A stretch of 29,847 nucleotides of DNA, from the NCBI GenBank assembly GCA_964633955.1, contig CAZWIA010000010.1:1-29847 (forward strand), written 5' to 3'. The translations under genes and the position numbers were made by a program. The DNA is from JAQBQQ01 sp964633955. GTDB lineage: Bacteria; Patescibacteriota; Gracilibacteria; Peribacterales; Peribacteraceae. Shown here one piece after another: positions 1 through 6,122 of this stretch (the first letter of the stretch is position 1; every line of letters starts with the position of its first letter). The notes beneath the pieces were generated by a model that worked only from the letters and a program-made list of their open reading frames with translations, was not told where the DNA came from and searched no databases.

Positions 1-153
1 CAGTCAATATTCATGACTTTCAACGACTCACTCGTGCTCTGAGGAGGACGAACGTACGCTCAGGAATGGTTATGGTTGCTCGCAATCCAACTTCCCTCTT
101 TTGTCCCTCGACACTCCTCACACGAGACTCTTTCATAAGTCATTTTCCTATTC

Positions 154-228
154 TGGCAGCCCCACGGGGAATCGAACCCCGCTTTCAAGGATGAGAACCT
201 TGTGTCCTAACCGATAGACGATGGGGCC
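154..228 (-). tRNA. tRNA-Glu (anticodon CTC)
   Basis: The minus strand folds into a full cloverleaf. The acceptor stem GGCCCCA pairs with UGGGGCU through a G1-U72 wobble, the discriminator is G, and CCA is encoded at 156-154. The anticodon loop TTCTCAT on a CAAGG/CCTTG stem gives CTC. The T-arm is GGGGTTCGATTCCCC. The TTC isoacceptor lies at the right end of the window and shares the acceptor and T-arm sequence. Confidence 0.97.
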
Positions 229-308
229 ACGGAGGTGGCGGTCGCTTGAGAACCGATCCGACCCTCCGTCGCTCCTCACGGAGCTCTGGAGGGCAAGCGA
301 TGGGGCCG
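229..308 (-). other. Structured leader upstream of tRNA-Glu, with a copy of the tRNA 5' end
   Basis: The minus strand contains a nested hairpin at about 265-296: CCCTCC, then CTCC, a GTGA loop (GNRA type), GGAG and GGAGGG, with a symmetric 4+4 internal loop. Immediately upstream, at 298-307, the ten bases GGCCCCATCG repeat the first ten bases of the tRNA. It may be a processed leader, a decayed second tRNA or a small RNA. No known family was recognised. Confidence 0.35.
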
Positions 309-347
309 TGTGATCCAATGAACCGGCATTTCCGCTTCAGCTGGCTG

Positions 348-375
348 ATTATACGAATCCCCTCTGTACCCACAA
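348..375 (-). promoter_or_regulatory. Predicted promoter for tRNA-Glu(CTC)
   Basis: On the minus strand a perfect -10 TATAAT (348-353) lies 16 bp from a TTGTGG -35-like box (370-375). A start near 341 would leave a leader of about 113 nt before the tRNA 5' end at 228, which is unusually long for a single tRNA. Confidence 0.5.
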
Positions 376-483
376 TACAAAATTCGGGTTCATGCAGGCG
401 CAGTTTGCCTAGTCTGACACGCTTTTCCCGGGGCTCCATCCCATCTGCTGTACTTCCCGGTACGGAGGGGTATAGCCCAGGCC

Positions 484-645
484 ATGGAGAAAATCCGCAT
501 TGAGCAGCACACGGCCACGGGCGGACTGTGGTTTGCGGGCTGGCTCTTTACTATCGGCTTCGCGCAGCTCACGTTCTGGCGCGGGGTGCTGGCCATTGTC
601 CTGTGGCCGTATGATCTGGGAGTGGTGCTGAGCCGGCTGCTGTGA
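484..645 (+). CDS. Small membrane protein, 53 aa
   Basis: A short reading frame of 53 codons begins MEKIRIEQHTATGG. It has an amphipathic N-terminus followed by two hydrophobic stretches (about residues 14-29 and 32-50) rich in Trp and Phe, so it probably spans the membrane as a hairpin. A TATAGC hexamer at 471-476 sits 7 nt before the ATG, the same geometry seen at other genes here, so the mRNA may be leaderless. Its stop is 15 nt from the convergent stop of the GLUG protein. Wording such as GLWFAGWLFTIGF looks like a conserved small integral membrane protein, but I cannot name a function. Reality is supported by coherent hydrophobicity and promoter spacing, not by a domain match. Confidence 0.6.
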   Translation: MEKIRIEQHTATGGLWFAGWLFTIGFAQLTFWRGVLAIVLWPYDLGVVLSRLL

Positions 646-659
646 GTCAGTGACCGCGC

Positions 660-1583
660 TCACCGTGCCGCCTGCTGTCCGCGGATGCCGATGAGCCCGC
701 TCTGCCGCTGACCGTTCACGGTGCCCGTGAACCGGCAGCCGTCTACGGTGCTGACAATGGCGCCGTTGCCGATGAGCCGGCCCACGATGCCGCCGGCGGA
801 CTGGCCTTCCACGTTCGCCGCGCTGGCGCACGCGCGGATGGTGGCACCGTGACTCACGCCGGCAATCCCTCCCACGTCCCGGTCGCCCCGCACAGCACCC
901 GTGGCGGAGGCCTGCGCCACTTCCGCTGCGGTGTAGTTCCAGCCCGTGATGCCGCCTACCCACTCCCGGCCGGCCACGTCCACGTCCGCCTGTACGCCGT
1001 GGATCGCGCCCTGGTTCACGCCCACCAGCCCGCCCACGCCCTGCTGGCCGCGCAGACGCCCGGAGACGGACACATCCTCCACCGTGCCGCCCACCATCCA
1101 GCCGGCCAGGAGCCCGGCGGAGTTTCCGCCTTCAATGTCCGCCTCCAGCCGGACATTGCGGACGCGGGCGCCCATGTCCAGCTTGCCAAAGAGCCCGGCG
1201 TAGTCTGCGGCGGGACGGCGGATCCGGAGGCCGGTGATCCGGTGGCCGCCGCCGTTGAAGTCTCCGGAGAAGCCGTACTGGTAGTAGCCGACCGGGAAGA
1301 AGCCGGTGCCGTGGTTCCAGAGGGCGGAGGCGCGGCAGTCTATGTCCTGCGTGAGGACATAGGCCATGGCGGGTGCGTGCAGCATGTTCTGGAGCTGCTG
1401 GCAGGTCTCAATGCGGTACGGGTCTGACGGCGTGCCGCGGCCGCCGGCCATGTTCCAGGGGAACTGGACAGCGGGCGAGCTCACGGCCAGGACGGTGGCG
1501 CAGGCGGCGCCGAGCGTGCCCATGATCACGAGCAGGTGTCCGGTGAAGAGCGGGAACGCCGTTGGGAAGCGGGAGGTGTGCAC
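660..1583 (-). CDS. GLUG-repeat surface protein
   Basis: The protein is 307 aa with a GTG start. It has an N-terminal hydrophobic anchor or signal (about residues 10-38), then a region beginning WNMAGGRGTPSDPYRIETC, typical of the segment before GLUG repeats. From about residue 110 it carries repeated units of the form G.AGLFG, SAGLLAGWM, GVGGLVGVN, WVGGITGWN, DVGGIAGVS and SAGGIVGRL. This is the GLUG motif, a short beta-helix repeat of secreted or surface adhesin-like and peptidase-associated proteins. Its start is 4 nt after the upstream stop, so it is probably translated from the same mRNA as the 202-aa membrane protein. Cell-surface binding is inferred from the fold; no catalytic residues are visible. 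Confidence 0.8.
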   Translation of the reverse strand: MHTSRFPTAFPLFTGHLLVIMGTLGAACATVLAVSSPAVQFPWNMAGGRGTPSDPYRIETCQQLQNMLHAPAMAYVLTQDIDCRASALWNHGTGFFPVGYYQYGFSGDFNGGGHRITGLRIRRPAADYAGLFGKLDMGARVRNVRLEADIEGGNSAGLLAGWMVGGTVEDVSVSGRLRGQQGVGGLVGVNQGAIHGVQADVDVAGREWVGGITGWNYTAAEVAQASATGAVRGDRDVGGIAGVSHGATIRACASAANVEGQSAGGIVGRLIGNGAIVSTVDGCRFTGTVNGQRQSGLIGIRGQQAAR

Positions 1584-1587
1584 GGTG

Positions 1588-2196
1588 TTACACGAGGAGC
1601 ATCAGGAGGATCAGCCAGCCAGCCAGCGTGGCGCCGGCGGTGATGAGAGCGCGCCGGTGGCGGCAGTGGCGCAGGACCAGCAGGAGCGCCAGGACGGCCA
1701 GCGTCAGGAGCGTCAGCAGGGCGGCGCCTTGCCTGGGATCTGCGGCGCGGAGGGTAAGCTCCAGTAGGACCGCCGCGGTAGTGCCACCGCTGAAGGCAAA
1801 GAGGTGTTCCGGTACGCCGTGCCATTCCAGCTCCGCGGCGATGCCCACGGTGGTGCTCAGGAGGAACAGCGCGCCGGCTACCACCCATGCGCGCGGATCC
1901 GCATGGAGGAGGATGCCAGGCAGAACCAGCACGGTGAGGAGGAACAGCTGGGCGTTGGCGGCTAGTACCAGCCCCAGCGTCCTGAAGTGCGGCAGGTGGG
2001 GATGCACGCGTTCCACTTCATGGAGCGATTGTGCGGACAGGGCGTGCAGGAGGAACGCGCGGTCCCACGTCTCCCAGGCTAGCCCTAACGCCGTGAGAGT
2101 CGCGCTCACGATCAGCAGTTGTCCCGCATCCGTGGCCAGCAGGATCTGCCACGTCCAGGCCAGGGAAGCCAGTGTGCCGGAGGGGTCTGGGGGCAT
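1588..2196 (-). CDS. Polytopic membrane protein of unknown function, 202 aa
   Basis: This 202-aa protein has about five to six hydrophobic segments (near residues 25-42, 70-98, 103-122, 132-150, 157-178 and 184-202), with a charged loop EVERVHPHLPHF after the first. It matches no family I recognise. It begins 45 nt downstream of the MFS stop and behind its own extended -10 (TGGTATAAT), which predicts a leader of about 13 nt without a Shine-Dalgarno sequence. It ends 4 nt before the GLUG surface protein, so the two are likely co-expressed. A role in making, anchoring or exporting that protein is only a guess from position. Confidence 0.7.
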   Translation of the reverse strand: MPPDPSGTLASLAWTWQILLATDAGQLLIVSATLTALGLAWETWDRAFLLHALSAQSLHEVERVHPHLPHFRTLGLVLAANAQLFLLTVLVLPGILLHADPRAWVVAGALFLLSTTVGIAAELEWHGVPEHLFAFSGGTTAAVLLELTLRAADPRQGAALLTLLTLAVLALLLVLRHCRHRRALITAGATLAGWLILLMLLV

Positions 2197-2216
2197 GGGT
2201 GTGGGTCTTTCCAGCT

Positions 2217-2222
2217 ATTATA
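2217..2222 (-). promoter_or_regulatory. Extended -10 promoter (TGGTATAAT)
   Basis: The minus strand reads TGGTATAAT, a perfect extended -10, 20 nt before the ATG at 2196. It lies just past the MFS stop codon and probably drives the membrane-protein/GLUG pair separately from the permease. No good -35 is visible. Confidence 0.6.
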
Positions 2223-2241
2223 CCACGTTTTGGTTCCATAT

Positions 2242-3441
2242 TCACCGTCCGGCCGGGGCCGACCGGGCTGGCCGTACCAGCGGCAGCAGCAGGCCGGCTG
2301 TAGCCGTCAGGACAAGAGAAGCGGCAAACGGAGCGGAAAAACCGATCTCTTCCCAAAGCAGGCCGGCGCCCAGGGAGGCGGGCAGGCTGGCCAGGCCGGT
2401 GGCCAGCTGGAAGAGCCCTAGTGTCCGTCCCAAGGCCTCCGGAGCCGCCATCTCCGCCACAAAGCTCCGCTGGACCGGCTCCAGTGCCGCCCGGTGCAGG
2501 CCGTAGAGAATGAACGCGGAGAGGATGGCCGGCGTGCTGTCTCCAATCAGGAACAGAAACGCCACGCTGCCCCAGCACAGGAGGGAGAAGCCGATGAGCG
2601 GCTTGCGCCCGATCAGGTCTGAGAGCCGGCCGAGTGGGAGGGAGAACACCGCCTCCGTGAGCGTGTAGAGCAGATAGAGGACCGGCAGGAACGGCACGGG
2701 AATCCCGATCGCGGCTGCGGCCAGGAGCAGGAACGAGTAGCTGAAGCTCCCGAGTGAGAGGAGCACGCTCAGGAGCAGGTACGTCCGGAAGGGACCCGTG
2801 AAGACCGTGGGCGCGTGGCTGGGCCCAGAAGCAGCGGGCGGCGCGGACTCCGGTCCCAGCCGGCGGACGATGAGCGCCGCGAGCAGAGAGGGGAACGCTG
2901 CCAGGAGGAACATCCGCGTGAAGCCCAGTGCGGGAAGCAGGATGGCGGCCAGGAGGATGCCCGTCACGGCGCCCAGGTTGTCCATGGTCCTCAGTACCCC
3001 AAAGTTCCATCCCCGGTCGCTGTCACGGGAGAGATCCGCAACAATGGCGTCCCGCGGCGCCCCCCGCATCTTGCCGGACCGGTCCAGGATCCTGAACGGC
3101 ACCACCCATGGCCACGTGGGGGCCAGCGCATAGCCTACCCGTGCCACTCCGCCCAGCAGGTACCCCACCCACACAAAGACCTTCCGTTTCCGCAGCCGGT
3201 CTGAGAGCCAGCCGGACACGGCCTGGGAGACGGATACCAGCGCTTCCCCCAGCCCGTCAATGAGCCCCACCGCCAGCATGCTGGCGCCCAGCGTATCCCG
3301 CAGGAAGAGCGGCCAGACGGAGAAGACCATCTCCGCCCCTAGGTCATGCAGGTAGGAGGCGGCGGCAAACGGGCCCACCCGTCCGCTTGCGGGCGGCGGG
3401 GCGGGGGAAGGTGGCGGGGTGCGGCTGCGCGGTGCCGGCAT
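2242..3441 (-). CDS. MFS transporter
   Basis: This is a major facilitator superfamily permease of 399 aa (405 from an in-frame GTG at 3459), with about 12 hydrophobic helices in two halves. The loop between helices 2 and 3 reads GWLSDRLRKRK, matching the MFS motif A pattern G...DR.GRR. The sequence DRSGKMRGAPRDAIVAD near the first-half helix 4 is characteristic of a subgroup of uncharacterised bacterial permeases. The second-half motif A is GRLSDLIGRKP. I place the start at ATG 3441 because an extended -10 (TGCTACCAT) ends 8 nt upstream and overlaps the GTG alternative. The substrate cannot be read from sequence. It runs divergently from the YtxH-like gene. Confidence 0.85.
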   Translation of the reverse strand: MPAPRSRTPPPSPAPPPASGRVGPFAAASYLHDLGAEMVFSVWPLFLRDTLGASMLAVGLIDGLGEALVSVSQAVSGWLSDRLRKRKVFVWVGYLLGGVARVGYALAPTWPWVVPFRILDRSGKMRGAPRDAIVADLSRDSDRGWNFGVLRTMDNLGAVTGILLAAILLPALGFTRMFLLAAFPSLLAALIVRRLGPESAPPAASGPSHAPTVFTGPFRTYLLLSVLLSLGSFSYSFLLLAAAAIGIPVPFLPVLYLLYTLTEAVFSLPLGRLSDLIGRKPLIGFSLLCWGSVAFLFLIGDSTPAILSAFILYGLHRAALEPVQRSFVAEMAAPEALGRTLGLFQLATGLASLPASLGAGLLWEEIGFSAPFAASLVLTATAGLLLPLVRPARSAPAGR

Positions 3442-3449
3442 GCGTTCCC

Positions 3450-3455
3450 ATGGTA
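3450..3455 (-). promoter_or_regulatory. Extended -10 of the MFS gene, leaderless geometry
   Basis: The minus strand reads TGCTACCAT, ending 8 nt before ATG 3441. Transcription would start on or within a base or two of the start codon. It argues for the ATG rather than the upstream GTG as the true start. Confidence 0.5.
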
Positions 3456-3507
3456 GCACGCGGTCGGATGTGTCCCGATCGCGTCAGGGCCGCATGGGTT
3501 CTCCGTC

Positions 3508-3906
3508 ATGACATCCGTTCCTTCCTCCATTCCCATGGACGCACGCAGATCTCTCTCCCTCTTCACCGGCACCGTAGGCGGCTTCATGGCCGCGTATCTT
3601 CTCACCAACCGCGAGCTCCGGCGCGAACTGGGCCAGGCCGAGTCCTCCACGGACGTCTTGAAATCCATGGGCCAGCACATGCGGCGGGACATGCGTGACG
3701 TGGCTCGAGATGCCCGGCAGGGGGCGTCCGTCATGGGCGAGCGCGTGCGCGGCCGCATGCACTCCCTGGCGGAGCGCCTGTCTGCTGTGCGCCGGGAAGC
3801 CCGGCGGGAGGCCGGAGAGGCGGCGGAGCAGGCGGAGCGCTCCGTGAAGCGCGTGCGCCGCGCGGCCGCAACGGGCGTTGCTACTGCGGACATGCCGGGG
3901 AAGTAG
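3508..3906 (+). CDS. YtxH-like anchored helical protein
   Basis: The protein is 132 aa, or 123 aa if translation begins at the second ATG (3535), whose product aligns better with its paralogue at 26566. A short glycine-containing membrane segment (FTGTVGGFMAAYLLTNRELR) is followed by a long, highly charged Arg/Glu/Ala helix ending in an Arg-rich tail. This is the layout of YtxH/gas-vesicle GvpP-like proteins: one membrane anchor and an amphipathic coiled-coil tail. The basic C-terminus (SVKRVRRAA) could touch nucleic acid or the cell envelope. It lies 21 nt upstream of the first rhodanese gene, which has its own -10. Neither start has a Shine-Dalgarno sequence. Confidence 0.7.
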   Translation: MTSVPSSIPMDARRSLSLFTGTVGGFMAAYLLTNRELRRELGQAESSTDVLKSMGQHMRRDMRDVARDARQGASVMGERVRGRMHSLAERLSAVRREARREAGEAAEQAERSVKRVRRAAATGVATADMPGK

Positions 3907-3915
3907 GAAGTGCTG

Positions 3916-3921
3916 TAGGAT
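3916..3921 (+). promoter_or_regulatory. -10 box of the rhodanese operon, leaderless geometry
   Basis: TAGGAT lies exactly 6 nt before the GTG at 3928, so transcription should begin at the start codon. It sits in the 21-nt space after the YtxH-like gene. Confidence 0.45.
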
Positions 3922-3927
3922 GGTCCG

Positions 3928-4833
3928 GTGCGCCGCTTTGTGCTTCTGGCCATCTTCGGGGCCGCTTGTGCGGCCGCGGCTGCGATCATGCTGACTGTGC
4001 TCTGGCGGCCGGGTCCTCATCCGCTACCGCCGCCGGAGACGTACCGCGAGCGCTTCCTCCGGGAGGTCCGTGCGGCCATCCTGGAGGAGGAGCGGCTGAC
4101 GCCCTACATAGACGGCGGCCCGCCGCCGGCGTTCTCTGCGTTCTTCCGTGCGCGGCGCGCGCTGCCCCTTGCGCTGGATGCGGAGGAGTTTGGGAAGATC
4201 AAGTCCGGCGCTTTTGTGCTGGATGCCCGGGAAGATGAGGAGTGGGCGCTGGGGCGGTATCCGGGGTCTATCCACATCCGCTACGCGGACGTGCGGGCGG
4301 GACGGTGGCGGGAGCTGCCTGCCGATCGTGTGGTCTACGTGCTCTGCCACTCCGGCGTGCGCGGGGAGGTGGTGGCGCGGTTCCTCCGCTCGCGCGGCGT
4401 GCTGGCGCAGACCGTCTCCGCGGGGGCGGCGGGCTGGGTGGCGGCAGGCGGTGCGTGGGAGGGCACGATCGACTTCTACGGCCGCTACGCAGATGCCCGC
4501 TACACCCGCTGGCTCACGCGGGCGCAGATTAAGCAGGTGCTGGCGCAGCCGGGTATCACGGCCGTGGACGCGCGGCCGCCCTACCGCCAGGCGCGGCGGC
4601 CGTTCCCGGGCGCCGTGTCCCTCCCGCTGGCTCTCACGCCCACGCCGGAGCTGGAGCGGCGGATTGCCATGCTTCCAGCGGCTGCCTCAGTCCTGGTCCT
4701 GTGCGAGGATTACAGCACGTGCTTTGATGCCACCACTTTGGGCATCCGGCTGGAAGGGCGGGGGATGACGTTCCTGGGTCTGGGGTCTCTGGCGCCGGAG
4801 CCGCCGTACTCGGGCTTTGTAGCCGTTCCCTGA
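3928..4833 (+). CDS. Membrane-anchored tandem rhodanese-domain protein
   Basis: A 301-aa protein with a GTG start and one N-terminal membrane segment (about residues 4-25), followed by two rhodanese-like domains. Domain 1 (about 82-180) contains AFVLDAREDEEW and the active loop C140-H-S-G-V-R145, matching the catalytic CxxGxR pattern of sulfurtransferases. Domain 2 (about 195-290) has AVDARPPY but its loop reads C259-E-D-Y-S-T-C265, with no arginine and a second cysteine six residues on. The product probably carries sulfane sulfur on Cys140 outside the membrane. The stop overlaps the ATG of a second copy by one base, so the two are translationally coupled. An authentic thiosulfate sulfurtransferase activity is not assured. 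Confidence 0.82.
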   Translation: MRRFVLLAIFGAACAAAAAIMLTVLWRPGPHPLPPPETYRERFLREVRAAILEEERLTPYIDGGPPPAFSAFFRARRALPLALDAEEFGKIKSGAFVLDAREDEEWALGRYPGSIHIRYADVRAGRWRELPADRVVYVLCHSGVRGEVVARFLRSRGVLAQTVSAGAAGWVAAGGAWEGTIDFYGRYADARYTRWLTRAQIKQVLAQPGITAVDARPPYRQARRPFPGAVSLPLALTPTPELERRIAMLPAAASVLVLCEDYSTCFDATTLGIRLEGRGMTFLGLGSLAPEPPYSGFVAVP

Positions 4834-5939
4834 TGCATGACATGCTGCTCTTCACCTGTCTCATCGGCGTGAGCCTGCTGCTCCTTCCCCGTCCCGCCGC
4901 CGCGGTACCCCCGCCGGATTTCCTCTTTGCGGTCGGCTCCCAGATGGGAGTGTTCTTCTCCGTTCTGCTGATCTTCTTCTCCGGTGCGGTCGGCTTCATC
5001 CGAACACTGGCCAGAGGCGCTTTTGCGCGGATTAGGCATCCGCGGACCTTCTGGGTCCTCCTATCCCTTACCGTGGTGGGCGCGTCGCTGGCACTCGCCT
5101 GGATGCTGGAACACCAGCGACAGGCACGGCTCGCGCAGGAGTGGCTTTCCGAGACTCAGCCGCCTGATGTTCAGGCGGAACGCGTGGCCAGCGTTACGGG
5201 CACCGTGAGCAGCAGTCAGGGAAGCTCCGTCAAATCTGAAGGGTTTGGCTCTGCAGCTTCTTCCCGTATCGCGTTGGTTCCTCCTGCTGGTACGCCGATC
5301 TCGGTCGGCAACGCCGAACTCTCTGCCTTGCTTCAGACAGGACAGGCCTTTGTGCTGGATGCGCGGGAGGATGAGGAGTGGGAAGTGGGCCGTCTGCCTG
5401 GCGCCATGCATGTACGTTTTGCCGATCTGGTGGCAGGCGCGTGGCAAGACTTGCCCAGAGAGCGGACAGTTTACGTCCTGTGCTGGTCCGGCATCCGCGG
5501 GAAGGAAGTAGCGGAGTTCTTACGGCAGCAGGGGGTAGAGGTGCGTTACCTGGAGAAGGGCGCGCTTGGCTGGGTGGAAGAGGGCAGGGCGTGGGAGGGC
5601 AAGATCCGCTTCCGTGACGTGCATACGGAAGAGGAGTTCCGCATCGTCTACGATACGGATCACATGCGCCAGTACGTGGCAGAGGGCGTCTTCGTGATCG
5701 ATTCACGTCCAGCTTCCAAGTATGCGCGCAAACACCTGCCCGGTTCCCTCAACATCCCGCTCATTTACACGCCGTCTTCCCAGAATGGGCCTCTATTGGA
5801 CCACGTTCCCGCCGGGAGCCGAGTCATCACCGTGTGCGACGATTATGTAAACTGCTTTGATGCGACCGTCATGGGGCTCAAGCTCCAGCAGCGCGGTCAT
5901 ACGTTTCTCGGGCGCTATAACAAGCCGTGGGAGTGGTGA
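4833..5939 (+). CDS. Second membrane-anchored tandem rhodanese protein
   Basis: A 368-aa paralogue of the preceding gene. The N-terminus has a signal-like segment ending PRPAAA (residues 5-24) and two further hydrophobic helices (about 33-55 and 73-93), then a Ser/Gly-rich linker. Rhodanese domain 1 (about 157-260) repeats AFVLDAREDEEW and has the loop C217-W-S-G-I-R222. Domain 2 (about 262-362) has VIDSRPASKY and C335-D-D-Y-V-N-C341-FDAT, so the unusual two-cysteine loop is conserved between the copies. Its codon use is visibly less GC-rich than the first copy, which suggests the duplication is old or that one copy was acquired. Coupling and shared layout suggest one envelope sulfur-transfer or thiol-relay unit. 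Confidence 0.82.
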   Translation: MHDMLLFTCLIGVSLLLLPRPAAAVPPPDFLFAVGSQMGVFFSVLLIFFSGAVGFIRTLARGAFARIRHPRTFWVLLSLTVVGASLALAWMLEHQRQARLAQEWLSETQPPDVQAERVASVTGTVSSSQGSSVKSEGFGSAASSRIALVPPAGTPISVGNAELSALLQTGQAFVLDAREDEEWEVGRLPGAMHVRFADLVAGAWQDLPRERTVYVLCWSGIRGKEVAEFLRQQGVEVRYLEKGALGWVEEGRAWEGKIRFRDVHTEEEFRIVYDTDHMRQYVAEGVFVIDSRPASKYARKHLPGSLNIPLIYTPSSQNGPLLDHVPAGSRVITVCDDYVNCFDATVMGLKLQQRGHTFLGRYNKPWEW

Positions 5940-6037
5940 CTGACACCGCGCGTTTCATGCGCTATGCCCACTCCATACACTTCTATGAAGCAGACAAGAG
6001 GATCTCATTTGCTGGGGGCCTGGGAGCTGATTCTCTC

Positions 6038-6100
6038 AACCAGAAACTAGAAACTAGAAACCAGCAACTCGTGGTTGGTCGTCTATTTCTGAGTTTGAAC
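6038..6100 (+). repeat. Heptad palindrome A (63 bp)
   Basis: Nine consecutive 7-bp words starting AACCAGA, AACTAGA, AACTAGA, AACCAGC. The centre folds as AACCA, a loop beginning gcaactc, then TGGTT, and later words complement earlier ones imperfectly. It ends 9 bp before the -10 of the PEP-utilising enzyme. Its core resembles the element at 15481. The rest of 5940-6122 shows no gene. Confidence 0.7.
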
Positions 6101-6109
6101 TGTCCCCTC

Positions 6110-6115
6110 TACAAT
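6110..6115 (+). promoter_or_regulatory. -10 box TACAAT, leaderless geometry
   Basis: TACAAT is 7 nt before ATG 6123. No clear -35 is visible at 16-18 bp; heptad palindrome A lies immediately upstream. Confidence 0.5.
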
Positions 6116-6122
6116 TTCCGCC

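Noticed and set aside
1..153. Possible short frame MTYERVSCEEC on the minus strand downstream of the tRNA
   Set aside because: Only 27 codons, no promoter and no recognised family; I see no supported feature in this stretch.
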